Assembly: GCF_001750725.1 (NCBI RefSeq) | Contig: NZ_CP017279.1 | Coordinates: forward strand, 806,001-870,000 | DNA from: Enterobacter ludwigii | GTDB lineage: Bacteria; Pseudomonadota; Gammaproteobacteria; Enterobacterales; Enterobacteriaceae | Direction of reading: 5' to 3' | DNA length: 64,000 nucleotides | In this document: positions 20,006-30,211 of the stretch, piece after piece | How positions within the stretch are numbered: the first letter of the stretch is position 1 | Layout of the letters: each line of letters opens with the position of its first letter | Program-made: the position numbers and the translations under genes | Notes under the pieces: model-generated | Database searches by the model: none | Seen by the model: the letters and a program-made list of their open reading frames with translations, nothing else | Told to the model about the DNA's origin: nothing

Positions 20006-20668
20006 TTATGATGAAGGTTGTTGCTTTACCCACTGTAAAAAACGGGCCCGGGTCTCAGGATCGGCCTGCTGGAACCAGAATTTAAGACGCTGTTCCGTCA
20101 GCGTCTGGGACTGTGGCGGAATAACATCCAGCTCTGAGACACCGGACAGCAGCGTACTGTCGTCGGCCATCCTGGTGGCAAACTGTGGAAGGGAAGCGCG
20201 TTTGCCCGCCTTGTTATAGATTTCGGTCGCGGCCTCGTAATCGGTGCCTTTCGGGGACGAGGTTAACGCCAGAATATCGAGTTTTACCGGAATCGGCATT
20301 GAATCCCCGTCCAGCAGTTCAAGGCGCGGAGAGGCGTCAAAGGCCGCCGACTCTTTTTCGGTTTCAAGACGCGGGAGGGTAATGTTCACCTGACTGACCC
20401 GCTGGGTATTAAAGCTGACAATCAGCGGCGCAGAGATATACATGCGTTGTTCATGATTAGCGAGGCCGATGGTTTTTTCTACCCGCAATACCAGCTGGTG
20501 TGGCCCATTATCAAGTTCGATGCTGTCCGCACCGCGCAACAAGGAACTGGACACTTTTTTTCCGTCCAGCACCAGCAGATCAATATCCGTTGTAAGCCGT
20601 AGCGTGGTCGCAAAGACGCAAACTGGCATCACTAACGCAATCACAGCAGTGGCAATGCCGGTTTTCAT
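20006..20668 (-). CDS. yccT: YccT/CsgI periplasmic DUF2057 protein
   Basis: This 220-residue protein has a signal peptide ([20 protein letters not shown]) and is collinear with E. coli YccT, reported as the curli modulator CsgI. The start at 20668 follows CAGGAGCCCTCT; the frame opens to 20815 without homology. Conserved runs include [30 protein letters not shown]. Confidence 0.92.
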   Translation of the reverse strand: MKTGIATAVIALVMPVCVFATTLRLTTDIDLLVLDGKKVSSSLLRGADSIELDNGPHQLVLRVEKTIGLANHEQRMYISAPLIVSFNTQRVSQVNITLPRLETEKESAAFDASPRLELLDGDSMPIPVKLDILALTSSPKGTDYEAATEIYNKAGKRASLPQFATRMADDSTLLSGVSELDVIPPQSQTLTEQRLKFWFQQADPETRARFLQWVKQQPSS

Positions 20669-20840
20669 AGAGGGCTCCTGTTGAAATGACTCGGCCGCGG
20701 TAATGTATCCAAATATTTCGATAATCACGTTTACTAACATATAGACATATTCTGCCGTTTTGCCCTCATGCATCTGCATGGGATGCATGGTTGAGATGTG
20801 CGCTTTGACGTACACTCATAAAAAAGCCTGGAGGAAAACC

Positions 20841-21257
20841 ATGAAAGAGAACGAAATTGCCGAGATTCTGACATCGACGCGCACGATTGCACTGGTAGGG
20901 GCAAGCGATAAACCGGATCGCCCAAGCTACCGGGTGATGAAGTACCTTCTCGATCAGGGCTATCACGTCATCCCTGTGTCGCCGAAAGTGGCCGGTAAAA
21001 CCTTACTCGGTCAGCAGGGATACGCCACGCTGAACGAGGTACCTGAAAAAGTCGACATGGTGGATGTTTTCCGCAACTCCGAGGCAGCGTGGGGAGTGGC
21101 ACAAGAGGCCATCGCCATCGGCGCGAAAACGCTGTGGATGCAGTTGGGTGTCATTAACGAGCAGGCGGCGGTGCTGGCGCGAGAAGCCGGTCTGACGGTG
21201 GTAATGGACCGATGTCCGGCGATTGAGATTCCCCGTCTGGGGCTGGCGAAGTCATAA
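20841..21257 (+). CDS. yccU: YccU, CoA-binding Rossmann-fold protein
   Basis: This 138-residue protein is a single CoA-binding domain with [21 protein letters not shown] and the C-terminal MDRCPAIE motif. ATG 20841 follows GGAGGAAAACC. It is divergent from yccT. Its role is undefined. Confidence 0.94.
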   Translation: MKENEIAEILTSTRTIALVGASDKPDRPSYRVMKYLLDQGYHVIPVSPKVAGKTLLGQQGYATLNEVPEKVDMVDVFRNSEAAWGVAQEAIAIGAKTLWMQLGVINEQAAVLAREAGLTVVMDRCPAIEIPRLGLAKS

Positions 21258-21287
21258 AAAAAAGCCCGTTTATCGGGCTTTTTTTAC
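21255..21287. terminator. Bidirectional terminator between yccU and hspQ
   Basis: An AAAAAAAGCCCG / CGGGCTTTTTTT hairpin with both A and T runs lies between convergent genes. Confidence 0.88.
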
Positions 21288-21291
21288 ACGC

Positions 21292-21639
<348 letters not shown>

Positions 21640-21669
21640 TTATGTGCGGGCAATATTTCTCTTTTCAAG

Positions 21670-22860
21670 TTACATGACGCGACAGGCAAACCCTTTCAGA
21701 TACAGCCCTTCCGGGTAGGTAGCGATCACCGGGTGATCGGCTGCCTGACGGAACTGTTCTATAAATTGTACATCACGACCAGCATCTATTGCGGCATCAG
21801 CGATGATTTTCTGAAATAAATCTGTGGTCATCAGGCCGGAGCAGGAGAAGGTGAGAAGCACTCCACCCGGGTTCAGCAGCTGGATGGCCAGCATGTTGAT
21901 ATCCTTATAGCCGCGGCAGGCACCCATCAGCTGACTTTTGTTCTCCACAAACTTCGGTGGATCCATCACGATGACGTCGAATTTCTCGCCCTGATCGCGA
22001 TACTTACGCAGCAGCTTGAAGACGTCATCGCGAACAAACTCGGCTTTGCTCAGATCCAGCTTGTTCAGCTCGACGTTTTGTTTCGCCACGTCCAGCGCTT
22101 CCTGAGAGGTATCAACGCTGACAACCTGGGCACAGCCGCCCATCAGCGCCGAGACGGCGAAACCGCCGGTATAGGAGAAGCAGTTCAGCACGCGTTTGTC
22201 GGCAACATACTGGCGAGTGGCCAGGCGGCTGTCACGCTGGTCCAGGTAGTAACCCGTTTTATGGCCGCCCTGGATATCCACCAGCAGCTTCATACCGTGC
22301 TCTTCGATTGGCAACAGGGCAGGCGGCAGTTCACCAGTGACCGGACCTTGCGTCAGCTCCATGCCCTCTTTTTTGCGCACTGCCACATCGCTGCGGTCAT
22401 AAATGGCGCATTCCGGGAAAACCGATTGCAACGCGCTGATCAGCGCGGCACGTTGATATTCAGCCCCTGCGCTTAACAGTTGCAGTACCAGGAAGTTACC
22501 GAAGCGGTCGATCGTCACGCCAGGCAGACCATCGGACTCACCGGCAATCACACGGTAGCTGTCCAGACCGTCACGCTTTGCCAGCCAATCACGCCACTGC
22601 TGCGCCTGCTGTAAACGACGAACGAAGAAATCAATATCGATCGTTTCATCTTTATCAAAGGTCCAGACGCGAGCGCGGATTTGGGATGCTGGCGAATATG
22701 CGCCTCGCGCTAACCATTTCCCCTGATGGTCAACGATATCGATGGTCTCTCCGAGGCTGGCTTTGCCTTCCATACGGGCTACTGCACCGGAAAAGACCCA
22801 GGGATGGCGGCGCAATAATGACTTCTCGCGCCCTTTGGCTAACACTAAACGTACACTCAT
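21670..22860 (-). CDS. rlmI: 23S rRNA m5C1962 methyltransferase RlmI
   Basis: This 396-residue protein has the E. coli length. It has an N-terminal PUA domain (about 1-80), a linker domain and a C-terminal SAM methyltransferase with [19 protein letters not shown], the catalytic motif VIVMDPPKF and a motif-VI cysteine in TFSCSGLM. It methylates C1962 of 23S rRNA. Confidence 0.97.
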   Translation of the reverse strand: MSVRLVLAKGREKSLLRRHPWVFSGAVARMEGKASLGETIDIVDHQGKWLARGAYSPASQIRARVWTFDKDETIDIDFFVRRLQQAQQWRDWLAKRDGLDSYRVIAGESDGLPGVTIDRFGNFLVLQLLSAGAEYQRAALISALQSVFPECAIYDRSDVAVRKKEGMELTQGPVTGELPPALLPIEEHGMKLLVDIQGGHKTGYYLDQRDSRLATRQYVADKRVLNCFSYTGGFAVSALMGGCAQVVSVDTSQEALDVAKQNVELNKLDLSKAEFVRDDVFKLLRKYRDQGEKFDVIVMDPPKFVENKSQLMGACRGYKDINMLAIQLLNPGGVLLTFSCSGLMTTDLFQKIIADAAIDAGRDVQFIEQFRQAADHPVIATYPEGLYLKGFACRVM

Positions 22861-23035
22861 AATTTGCTATTCTGTCGATTCCAGGGAAATGGCGCGTAGA
22901 GTAGCACATTCAGCAAGTCGCAATCATCTGCGGATGCCTTTGAGCGTTTCGGCACAAAATCAAATCGCTTAGGCACAGTGCTGCGCTGCAGTGGGCTTTA
23001 CAGTAGGGTTTCCGGTACAGCAAAGGGAAACACAA

Positions 23036-23593
23036 ATGAGAAAGCGCCTTGCGATAGCAGTAACCACCCTGGCGGTGGTCAGTTTTCATGTTTTAGCGGC
23101 ATCGTCTTTCACCATCAGCAGTCAGGATCTGGCCAGTGAACGCCCGTTGTCGCAACAGCAGGTGTTTGACGGGTTTGGGTGTCACGGTGGGAATCACTCT
23201 CCACAACTGGCGTGGAAAAATCCGCCTGTCGGGACGAAAAGTTTCGCAGTCACGGTATTTGACCCTGATGCCCCTACCGGAAGTGGATGGTGGCACTGGA
23301 CGGTGGTCAATATTCCCCTCCAGACGCTGACGCTTCCCGCCGATGCCGGAAACCCGAAGGGGGAGACATTACCGGCCGGGGTTGTGCAGGGGCGTAATGA
23401 TTTCGGTTATTCTGGTTTCGGCGGCGCATGTCCGCCCAAAGGGGATAAGCCGCACCGTTATCAGTTTACCGTCTGGGCGCTGGATGTGGATAAATTGCCT
23501 GTCGACAGGAATGCCAGCGGCGCGCTGGTGGGTTTTATGCTTAACAGTCACGTCCTGGCGAAGGCCAGCTTAACCGTTACCTACAGCAGATAA
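23036..23593 (+). CDS. YbcL-like periplasmic PEBP (phosphatidylethanolamine-binding) protein
   Basis: This 185-residue protein has an N-terminal signal peptide (MRKRLAIAVTTLAVVSFHVLAA) and a PEBP/RKIP fold with TSFAVTVFDPDAPTGSGWWHWTVVNIP-like and GGACPPKGDKPHRYQF motifs, closely resembling E. coli YbcL. YbcL of uropathogenic E. coli is a secreted suppressor of neutrophil migration; whether this protein does so is unknown. E. coli has no gene here (rlmI and yccX are neighbours), so the pair 23036-24392 is an insertion relative to E. coli. Confidence 0.85.
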   Translation: MRKRLAIAVTTLAVVSFHVLAASSFTISSQDLASERPLSQQQVFDGFGCHGGNHSPQLAWKNPPVGTKSFAVTVFDPDAPTGSGWWHWTVVNIPLQTLTLPADAGNPKGETLPAGVVQGRNDFGYSGFGGACPPKGDKPHRYQFTVWALDVDKLPVDRNASGALVGFMLNSHVLAKASLTVTYSR

Positions 23594-23600
23594 GGATGGC

Positions 23601-24392
23601 ATGGTGCAGGGAGTCCAGTTTCAACATAAACATTTGACGGCTGGTGAAGTGAGCGCCAGTAAAATGCATCACCTGCACCAGGTTAAACTCTTTCTTCCTG
23701 CCATTTGCCATATCACTCACGGCAGTAAAGTGATTGTTCAGGACGATAACCGCCTGGTGGCGACGAAAGCGTCGCTGATCATTATTCCCGCCAATACGCC
23801 GCTGGAGATCATAAATCAACCCGCGAATGGTCTCTTTCGTTCTGACTTATTGATGTTGTCACCGGAGCTTCTGGCGGAGTTTAAAACGCATTACCTGAAA
23901 TCCTGGCCGCGAACAGAATTACATTCCCTCTGTGCTCCCCTGAGTGAGGGGCTGGCATTTATGTGGAGTAACCTGCTGCATGCCGTGCGTCAGGATTTAC
24001 CGGAGGCGTTACAAAAGCATCAGGCTTTCGGCCTTTTGCTGGCATTGCTACATGACGGCGTCGCAGGGCCGTTGCTTATAGCGCGTAATAGCCACCAGTC
24101 CGAGCAGGTGCGGCAGTTCATCATGCTGTCGCCCGCCAGGGCCTGGACTGCACAGGATGTTGCCAGCCGCCTGGCATTGAGCGTGCCGACGCTACGCAGA
24201 CGGTTACGCGAAGAGTCGCAGAGTTTTCGCCAGATTGTTGAGGAGGTGAGGATGGCCGTTGCGCTGTCACACTTACAGTCAACCCGGTTACCTATTGGCG
24301 AAATCGCATTACAATGTGGTTATCTTTCCAGCTCTCGTTTTACTGCCCGTTTCCGGCAACATTATGGCTGTTTGCCGAAAACGCTACGTTAA
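23601..24392 (+). CDS. AraC-family transcriptional regulator (YbcM-like context)
   Basis: This 263-residue protein has a C-terminal double helix-turn-helix (about 165-263) with the AraC signature [25 protein letters not shown] and an N-terminal region without an obvious cupin motif. It starts 7 bases after the ybcL-like stop and so is likely co-transcribed. E. coli ybcL is also followed by an AraC gene (ybcM), which supports a conserved two-gene module. Confidence 0.85.
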   Translation: MVQGVQFQHKHLTAGEVSASKMHHLHQVKLFLPAICHITHGSKVIVQDDNRLVATKASLIIIPANTPLEIINQPANGLFRSDLLMLSPELLAEFKTHYLKSWPRTELHSLCAPLSEGLAFMWSNLLHAVRQDLPEALQKHQAFGLLLALLHDGVAGPLLIARNSHQSEQVRQFIMLSPARAWTAQDVASRLALSVPTLRRRLREESQSFRQIVEEVRMAVALSHLQSTRLPIGEIALQCGYLSSSRFTARFRQHYGCLPKTLR

Positions 24393-24403
24393 GGAGTAGA
24401 AAA

Positions 24404-24685
24404 ATGTCAAAAATCTGCACAATTGCCTGGGTACACGGCATGGTTCAGGGCGTCGGATTCCGTTACAGCACGCAGCGTGAAGCTATGCAGCTGGGGCTCA
24501 CGGGATACGCGCGAAACAGGGATGATGGCAGCGTTGAGATCGTTGCCTGTGGTGATGCGGAGCAGGTTGAAAAGCTGGTTGCATGGCTGAAAGCTGGTGG
24601 GCCGCGCAGCGCGCGGGTTGATAAGGTTTTAACCGAACCCCATCAACCCGGCCGGGAATACGTTAACTTCGGTATTCGCTACTAA
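24404..24685 (+). CDS. yccX: Acylphosphatase YccX
   Basis: This 93-residue acylphosphatase has the catalytic Arg in GVGFRYSTQ and Asn in [13 protein letters not shown] 24404 follows AAGGAG; an open frame from 24314 overlaps the AraC gene and is rejected. The stop overlaps the convergent tusE stop by four bases. Confidence 0.96.
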   Translation: MSKICTIAWVHGMVQGVGFRYSTQREAMQLGLTGYARNRDDGSVEIVACGDAEQVEKLVAWLKAGGPRSARVDKVLTEPHQPGREYVNFGIRY

Positions 24686-25011
24686 ATGCATTTCACCGGT
24701 TTTGGCAGGCCGGCAATTTTGGTGGCCTGTTTTGCCGGGCCTTTCGGGAACAGGCGATACAGGTAACGGCTGTTGCCTTTCTCTTCACCGAATTTATTGG
24801 CCATTGCCTTGACCAGCATGCGGATCGCCGGGGAGGTGTTGAATTCGAGATAGAATTCGCGCACAAAACGCACCACTTCCCAGTGTTCCGGGGAGAGGGC
24901 GATACCTTCGTTTTCGGCGATTTTTTCCGCCAGCGGCTCGCTCCACTGGCTGCTCTCTTTCAGATAACCGTCGTTATCAGTTTCAATCTCTTTACCTTCA
25001 AAACTCAACAT
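24682..25011 (-). CDS. tusE: TusE, sulfur-relay protein for tRNA 2-thiolation
   Basis: This 109-residue DsrC/TusE family protein has the penultimate conserved cysteine (PKPVKCI). It accepts sulfur from TusBCD and passes it to MnmA for s2U34 in tRNA. The start at 25011 gives [17 protein letters not shown], the E. coli alignment. Confidence 0.96.
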   Translation of the reverse strand: MLSFEGKEIETDNDGYLKESSQWSEPLAEKIAENEGIALSPEHWEVVRFVREFYLEFNTSPAIRMLVKAMANKFGEEKGNSRYLYRLFPKGPAKQATKIAGLPKPVKCI

Positions 25012-25050
25012 AGTCATTCACGCGTCAGTCAAAAACCGCAGCAGTGTACC

Positions 25051-25080
25051 AAAAAACAAAGCCCCGCATAAGCGGGGCTC
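25051..25080 (-). terminator. Terminator of yccA
   Basis: On the reverse strand AGCCCCGC / GCGGGGCT is followed by TTTGTTTTTT, 20 bases beyond the yccA stop and upstream of tusE. Confidence 0.85.
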
Positions 25081-25099
25081 TGGTTCACAGCATTGTTGA

Positions 25100-25759
25100 T
25101 TAATCGCGGCTGGCGAAGCCCAGGATGCTCAACAGGCTGACAAAGATGTTGTACAGCGATACATACAGGCTCACGGTGGCGCGGATATAGTTCGTCTCAC
25201 CGCCGTGAATGATGTTGCTGGTTTCATACAGGATTGCGCCAGAAGAAATCAGAATAAACACGGCGCTGATCGCCAGGTGCAGGGCAGGCAGCTGCAGGAA
25301 GATGTTTGCCACCATACCTACCAGCACCACCACGATACCTGCCATCAGCATACCGCCGAGGAAGGACATATCCTTACGGGTGGTCAGCACGTAGGCCGAA
25401 CAGCAGAAGAACACCAGCGCGGTACCGCCCAGCGCCATGCCAATCACGTCGCCCATACCGGCGGACAGATATGCGTTGAGGATGGGCCCCAGGATATAGC
25501 CCAGGAAACCCGTAAAGGCGAACGCGGACAGAATACCCACCGGTTTATCAGCAGTTTTGTAGGTCAGGAACATCAGACCATACATCCCCACCAGCGTCAG
25601 GATCAGACCCGGTGACGGCAGCATCAGCACGGTGCTGGCGGTTGCGGTCATCGCCGAGAATGCCAGCGTCAGGCTGAGCATGAAATAGGTATTGCGCAGC
25701 ACCTTGTGGGTACTGAGTAGCGATGTGCGGTCGCGTGAAGAAGTAATTATACGATCCAT
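25100..25759 (-). CDS. yccA: YccA, BAX-inhibitor-1 family FtsH modulator
   Basis: This 219-residue protein has seven predicted transmembrane helices and is near identical to E. coli YccA ([27 protein letters not shown]). YccA is an FtsH substrate that inhibits FtsH degradation of SecY. The 269 bases to the next gene hold no gene that I can support. Confidence 0.96.
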   Translation of the reverse strand: MDRIITSSRDRTSLLSTHKVLRNTYFMLSLTLAFSAMTATASTVLMLPSPGLILTLVGMYGLMFLTYKTADKPVGILSAFAFTGFLGYILGPILNAYLSAGMGDVIGMALGGTALVFFCCSAYVLTTRKDMSFLGGMLMAGIVVVLVGMVANIFLQLPALHLAISAVFILISSGAILYETSNIIHGGETNYIRATVSLYVSLYNIFVSLLSILGFASRD

Positions 25760-26028
25760 GAGTCACTCTCTTATGACAGATGTAATTAGCGGAAAGAATA
25801 AGAAACGGCGCGCCAGTCTCAAAGTGGTTTTACCCATCTTTACTCAGGACGTTAGCGTTACAGCTGGTTGTTTATTCTTCAGAAAACCTTTTCAGCAGAA
25901 TGAACAACGGTTTGCTTCATTTATTCAGATCAAGCTCTTATAGGTTACTGAAAAATATTGCGTTATTACACGTTGAGCGCTAAGTGTTATTTCCGGATCG
26001 TCAAAAAACAGACAATAAGGCGAAGGAA

Positions 26029-27657
26029 ATGAAACCACAAGCACGCACGCGCTTTACACTCTCTTTGTTAACGGCAGGGATCCTGTGCGCCAGCACGGCG
26101 ACCTGGGCGGCTAACGTGCCAGCAGGAACACAGCTGGCCGATAAACAGGAACTGGTCAGAAACAACGGTAATGAACCGGCCTCACTTGACCCGCATAAAG
26201 TCGAAAGCGATGTCGAATTCAATATTATCAGCGATATCTTCGAAGGGCTGGTTAGCGTTTCTCCGACTGGCGAAATACAGCCACGGCTGGCAGAAAAATG
26301 GGAGAACAAAGACAACACCGTCTGGACTTTTCATCTGCGTCCAGGCATCACATGGAGTGACGGCACCGCGATTACCGCGCAGGATGTGGTCTGGAGCTGG
26401 CAGCGTCTGACAGACCCCAAAACCGCCTCGCCGTATGCCAGCTATCCGGGCAACATGCATATTGTTAACGCCGCTGATATCGCTCAGGGGAAAAAAGCAC
26501 CGGATACGCTGGGTGTAAAAGCCATTAACGATACTACGCTTGAGGTCACGCTGACTCAACCTAATGCCGCATTCCTTGCCATGCTGGCCCATCCGTCGCT
26601 GGTGCCGGTGGATAAGGTGCTGATTGGTCGGTTTGGTGATAAGTGGACCAAACCGGAGCATATCGTCACCAGCGGAGCGTATAAACTGTCGCAGTGGGTG
26701 GTTAACGAGCGCATCGTGGCGGAGCGTAACGCGCGCTACTGGGATAACGCACATACCGTTATCAATAAGGTGACCTATCTGCCGATCACCTCCGAGGCCT
26801 CGGATGTAAACCGTTTTAAAGCAGGTGAAATCGATATTGTTTATACGGTGCCGATCAACCAGTTTGCCCAGCTCAAGAAAACCCTGGGTAGCCAGCTGGA
26901 TGTCTCCCCGCAGCTTGCCACCTATTACTATGAATTCAACACCACCCGGCCGCCGTTCAACGACGCGCGTGTACGTAAGGCGCTGAACATGGCGCTGGAT
27001 AAAGAGATCATTGCCGGGAAGGTATTAGGGCAGGGGCAGCGTCCGGCGTGGCTTATCAGCCAGCCAGATATTGGCGGTGTGACGCTCCAGAACCCGGACT
27101 ATGCCAACTGGCCGATGGATAAACGTATCGAAGAAGCGAAAAAGCTGCTGGCCGAAGCCGGCTTTAACGCCAGCCATCCGCTGCGTTTTAACCTGCTCTA
27201 TAACACCTCTGAATCGCACCAGCGCATCGCGATTGCCGCCAGCTCTATGTGGAAGAAAAACCTCGGGGTGGAGGCGAAGCTGCAAAATCAGGAGTGGAAA
27301 ACGATGCTCGATACGATGCATACCCACGACTTTGACGCAGTGCGCTACGCCTGGATTGCCGATTACGACGATGCTGCCACTTTCCTGAACAACTTCCGTA
27401 CCGGTGACAGCGAAAACACCAGCCAGTACAGCAATCCGGAGTATGACCAGGCGCTGGTGAACGCCGCGAAAGCCAAAACACCGGCAGAGCGCGGTAAGTT
27501 CTATCAGCAGGCGGAAGATTTGCTGGCGCGCGATGTGCCTGCCATTCCGGTTTATCACTATGTCCGCACGCACCTGGTCAAACCGTGGGTGGGAGGATTC
27601 ACGCCGGACAAGCTGGGGTACTATTTCACCAGGGACATGTATATCAAAAAACACTGA
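26029..27657 (+). CDS. OppA/MppA-like periplasmic oligopeptide-binding protein
   Basis: This 542-residue protein has a signal peptide (to about residue 28, ATWAANVP) and the SBP_bac_5 fold (LVRNNGNEPASLDPHKVESDVEFNIISDIFEGL; FNTTRPPFNDARVRKALNMALDK). The start at 26029 follows AAGGAA; the frame opens at 25984. No permease or ATPase genes adjoin it, so it probably feeds a transporter encoded elsewhere, as MppA does with OppBCDF. The tRNA-Ser pair follows. Confidence 0.88.
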   Translation: MKPQARTRFTLSLLTAGILCASTATWAANVPAGTQLADKQELVRNNGNEPASLDPHKVESDVEFNIISDIFEGLVSVSPTGEIQPRLAEKWENKDNTVWTFHLRPGITWSDGTAITAQDVVWSWQRLTDPKTASPYASYPGNMHIVNAADIAQGKKAPDTLGVKAINDTTLEVTLTQPNAAFLAMLAHPSLVPVDKVLIGRFGDKWTKPEHIVTSGAYKLSQWVVNERIVAERNARYWDNAHTVINKVTYLPITSEASDVNRFKAGEIDIVYTVPINQFAQLKKTLGSQLDVSPQLATYYYEFNTTRPPFNDARVRKALNMALDKEIIAGKVLGQGQRPAWLISQPDIGGVTLQNPDYANWPMDKRIEEAKKLLAEAGFNASHPLRFNLLYNTSESHQRIAIAASSMWKKNLGVEAKLQNQEWKTMLDTMHTHDFDAVRYAWIADYDDAATFLNNFRTGDSENTSQYSNPEYDQALVNAAKAKTPAERGKFYQQAEDLLARDVPAIPVYHYVRTHLVKPWVGGFTPDKLGYYFTRDMYIKKH

Positions 27658-27760
27658 GCATGAACGCTGAATTTTGTGCTGATAAAATGGCCGATACGTT
27701 GTCTATTCAACCGATTAAACGCATTTTGGCTATTTTTAAAGCGAACGAATGCGGTCACTC

Positions 27761-27789
27761 TTTACAGCATGCGGAGAGGTGTTTATAGT
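27761..27789 (+). promoter_or_regulatory. Sigma-70 promoter of the first tRNA-Ser
   Basis: TTTACA and TATAGT are separated by 17 bases, followed by a CGCCTC discriminator of the stringently controlled kind, 12 bases before the tRNA. Confidence 0.8.
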
Positions 27790-27801
27790 TCGCCTCACTT
27801 A

Positions 27802-27889
27802 GGAAGTGTGGCCGAGCGGTTGAAGGCACCGGTCTTGAAAACCGGCGACCCGAAAGGGTTCCAGAGTTCGAATCTCTGCGCTTCCGCCA
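27802..27889 (+). tRNA. serT: tRNA-Ser(TGA)
   Basis: This 88-base class II tRNA has an encoded CCA. The acceptor is GGAAGTG/CGCTTCC, the anticodon loop CTTGAAA gives anticodon UGA, the variable arm is CGACCCGAAAGGGTTC and the T arm is CAGAG-TTCGAAT-CTCTG. It matches the E. coli serT sequence as I recall it. Confidence 0.96.
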
Positions 27890-27897
27890 GACATAAA

Positions 27898-27929
27898 AGC
27901 CCTGCGATAGTCATATCGCGGGGCTTTTT
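27898..27929 (+). terminator. Terminator after first tRNA-Ser
   Basis: A CCCTGCGATA / TATCGCGGGG hairpin is followed by CTTTTTG. The stem closely resembles the one at 41812-41841. Confidence 0.8.
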
Positions 27930-27981
27930 GCTTTTAAGGGGCATGGATAGCACCCGCAGAAAAAAATAGAAAAATTCCTGC

Positions 27982-28010
27982 TTTACAAGGCGCTAATAGA
28001 TGTTTATAGT
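27982..28010 (+). promoter_or_regulatory. Sigma-70 promoter of the second tRNA-Ser
   Basis: TTTACA and TATAGT are 17 bases apart with a GCGCCTC discriminator, a copy of the first tRNA promoter. The two transcription units are therefore independent duplicates. Confidence 0.8.
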
Positions 28011-28022
28011 GCGCCTCACTTT

Positions 28023-28110
28023 GGAAGCGTGGCCGAGCGGTTGAAGGCACCGGTCTTGAAAACCGGCGACCCGAAAGGGTTCTAGAGTTCGAATCTCTAC
28101 GCTTCCGCCA
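28023..28110 (+). tRNA. tRNA-Ser(TGA), second copy; likely island attachment site
   Basis: This 88-base tRNA with anticodon UGA and encoded CCA differs from the first copy at only three positions. One is U6 to C, which improves the acceptor pair with G. The others are a compensatory C-G to U-A swap in the T stem (TAGAG/CTCTA). It appears functional. Its 3' end borders foreign DNA. Confidence 0.96.
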
Positions 28111-28115
28111 AATTT
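28105..28115 (+). repeat. Candidate attL, tRNA-Ser 3' end
   Basis: CCGCCAAATTT at the tRNA 3' end recurs at 41796-41806, at the far edge of the T6SS island. In both copies AAAC follows within one base. Confidence 0.45.
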
Positions 28116-28118
28116 GAA

Positions 28119-28149
28119 ACCCAGGTCGTTATGCGACCTGGTTTTTTTG
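28119..28149 (+). terminator. Terminator after second tRNA-Ser
   Basis: A CCAGGTCG / CGACCTGG stem with loop TTATG is followed by seven T residues. It is unlike the terminator of the first tRNA copy, as expected if it arrived with the island. Confidence 0.85.
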
Positions 28150-28219
28150 TTTTTGTCGGTTTTCAGTATGCCATTGCCGTCTGGCTTGTGTCGGTGGGGC
28201 TAAGAATTCATCGGACGGA

Positions 28220-28489
28220 TTAGTAACCGGCATCTGTTACATCTTGCTCCTGGTGTTCCAGGATAATGCCAGCGATGATGTCATTGGGGTTATCCACCCG
28301 TTCTGGTCGTTTAATGACGTGAGTCGTTCCCTTCTGAAAATAGTTAATCGCAAATATCTCATCTTCATAACGATTGCAATGCCTGTTTTCATCAATGAGA
28401 GCATTCAGTCGTCTGGTTACATTTTCATGGTTATCGAATGTAGCCACGCGATCTAAGGGAATCAGCTTCACAGGTACGCCCTTATGCAT
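28220..28489 (-). CDS. Hypothetical protein, possible C-terminal relic
   Basis: This 89-residue frame starts MHKGVPVKLIPLDRVATFDNHENV. The frame continues upstream without stop for about 14 more codons (FEKIRKGVDRSVSY) with no strong ribosome-binding site, so it may be the tail of a larger gene. The segment INYFQKGTTHVIKRPERVDNPNDIIAG loosely recalls the C-terminus of the DUF4942 proteins of P4-like islands; this is a weak memory-based resemblance. Function is unknown. The gap 28490-29106 is AT-rich, with no gene I can support. Confidence 0.4.
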   Translation of the reverse strand: MHKGVPVKLIPLDRVATFDNHENVTRRLNALIDENRHCNRYEDEIFAINYFQKGTTHVIKRPERVDNPNDIIAGIILEHQEQDVTDAGY

Positions 28490-29106
28490 ATAACTTACGG
28501 AACGATCGACACCCTTCCGAATTTTTTCAAACTACACAGAACAGGTTGTTGTTCAAGGTCGTACCCACTCCTCGAACGATACCTGAGATGTACATATCAC
28601 GAGTACTGGGGCGAGGCATGCAAAAATCCCCTGCGATATTTGTTTTTCTGATGAAAATAATCAGACCCATTTAAATAAATAATAAAAATGGTGAAGACCA
28701 GTAAATGTCGCCAATTTTTCACACAGGCAGGCACGTTCTGCCTTTCATTTTTTGATAAAAGTACAAAATCAGATATTTCATGTGATTGATGAGATTTTAT
28801 ACAAAATTGTCCCTAAATTAAATTGATCACTTACTGTACACCCTTATTTCATAAGGGTTAAAGGGGTATGCAAGAAAATTCTTATAAATCAGAAAGATTA
28901 TCTTTGGCTATCAGGATTTCTATGGGAAACATTTTGTTACATTTTTTGATTTCCGATCGGGTGGGGAACGTTCCTACACTCCGGCCATTGGGTCTTATCC
29001 GAAATTTTTTCATTTCAGATAAATGCTCAAAAATATTGTGTCGACATGCTGGTGAATGGAATGCGCCCGCTATTAATTCCGGGAGTTAATTTCCATCGAA
29101 TGATGT

Positions 29107-29569
29107 AAACCGGCAGCGACCACCTGATGCAACTGCTGGATGAACAGCCGGACGCCACCGAAGGCGATCTGCAGGAGCTGCTGCGATTTTACGTGACCAC
29201 TTCCAGCCAGCGCTGCTGGCCCGTTTCCAGACGGTGATTTACCGCCCGCTACATGAGGCTGCCATGCGCACCATCGTGGAAATGAAGCTCGCTCAGGTGA
29301 GCAAGCGCCTGCATCGTCATGACGGCTTGTCCACGAATATTGAAGAGAGCCTGTATGACGCTCTGACTGCTGCCTGCCTGCTGCCGGATACCGGCGCGTG
29401 TAACGTCGACAGCCTGCTCAATCAACAACTTCTGCCTGTGTTGAGTCAACAACTGCTGACTCACATGGCCGCGAAACAGAAACCAACGTCTCTGACGATG
29501 GGTTGGAGTGAGGAAGAGGGTATCGGGCTGGAGTTTGATGTGCGCTCTGGTTCTGTAATTGATGGGTAG
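29107..29569 (+). pseudogene. clpV: clpV (tssH) 3' remnant with frameshift
   Basis: From about 29107 the frame reads TGSDHLMQLLDEQPDATEGDLQELLR. After base 29188 the homology moves to another frame: DHFQPALLARFQTVIYRPLHEAAMRTIVEMKLAQVSKRL to LTMGWSEEEGIGLEFD. This is the last quarter of the T6SS AAA+ sheath-recycling ATPase ClpV, the end of the D2 large domain plus the small C-terminal domain. The change of frame implies a non-triplet deletion, about four bases compared with an expected LLRPILRDHF. Both Walker motifs are gone, so it cannot work. Confidence 0.85.
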
Positions 29570-29573
29570 TGAT

Positions 29574-30131
29574 ATGGACAGCGCAAAAGAGATTGCCAGA
29601 GATATGCTTGAGGCCATTAATATTGATGGGTCCGGTTTTTGGGGGGCAATAGGAAAAGGGTTTATTTCATTTCCAGTCAGTCTTGCCTATCTGGGGTATG
29701 ATTTCATTGATACTGAGCATCGCAGAGATAATCTGGATGATAAGTTCAGGCTGGCGCGATTAGTTAAAAAGGGTGTATTTAATCATCAGGTTATTGAGCA
29801 AATCATCAAGACCTCTCTCGAAGATTTTATTTCACGCATTCACGCCGAAAAGATATCTTCTATCGTGAAAAATGTTTCCGGTTCGTTCATGGGGAAAATG
29901 GCGTTTACTGAACTAACGGGGGTAAAGCTGGGCAAAGCAATAGTATCCAGAGGTGTATCAGCTTTTTTTGCAGGAAGTTTGGCTGGCTTATTGTTATCTG
30001 TTGGTGCTGAAACATCCAGAGCAATTTATACATCAAGAGACCTCGAAGACAGAAATCCTGTTTTGCACAATAAACTCCAACGTCTGGGTGACCAGGATCT
30101 TCTTTATTTTATTGTTGAAGATATCGTTTAG
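29574..30131 (+). CDS. Unknown T6SS-linked protein with hydrophobic core, candidate membrane-acting effector
   Basis: The frame from ATG 29574 (MDSAKEIARDMLEAINIDGSGFWGAIGKGF) gives 185 residues. A glycine/alanine-rich hydrophobic stretch at about 110-150 (MGKMAFTELTGVKLGKAIVSRGVSAFFAGSLAGLLLSVG) could form a helical hairpin. The frame ends at TAG 30129-30131 but stays open for 27 further codons (PFETACEIGDRNPAEFDKVCEYFFGGL) to a TGA at 30213 that overlaps the next ATG, so the TAG looks like a recent nonsense mutation. I do not recognise the family. Position between clpV and vgrG, plus a small membrane partner, suggests an effector; this is inference. Confidence 0.6.
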   Translation: MDSAKEIARDMLEAINIDGSGFWGAIGKGFISFPVSLAYLGYDFIDTEHRRDNLDDKFRLARLVKKGVFNHQVIEQIIKTSLEDFISRIHAEKISSIVKNVSGSFMGKMAFTELTGVKLGKAIVSRGVSAFFAGSLAGLLLSVGAETSRAIYTSRDLEDRNPVLHNKLQRLGDQDLLYFIVEDIV

Positions 30132-30211
30132 CCTTTTGAAACAGCTTGTGAAATAGGAGACAGAAATCCTGCCGAGTTTGATAAAGTATGCGAATACTTT
30201 TTTGGAGGCTT

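Noticed and set aside
28023..28110. Disruption of tRNA-Ser(2) by the island
   Set aside because: The tRNA is complete including CCA, and all stems pair; integration preserved it.
28868..29089. 73-residue open frame between the island edge and clpV remnant
   Set aside because: It has no good ribosome-binding site, no domain and AT-rich low-complexity surroundings.
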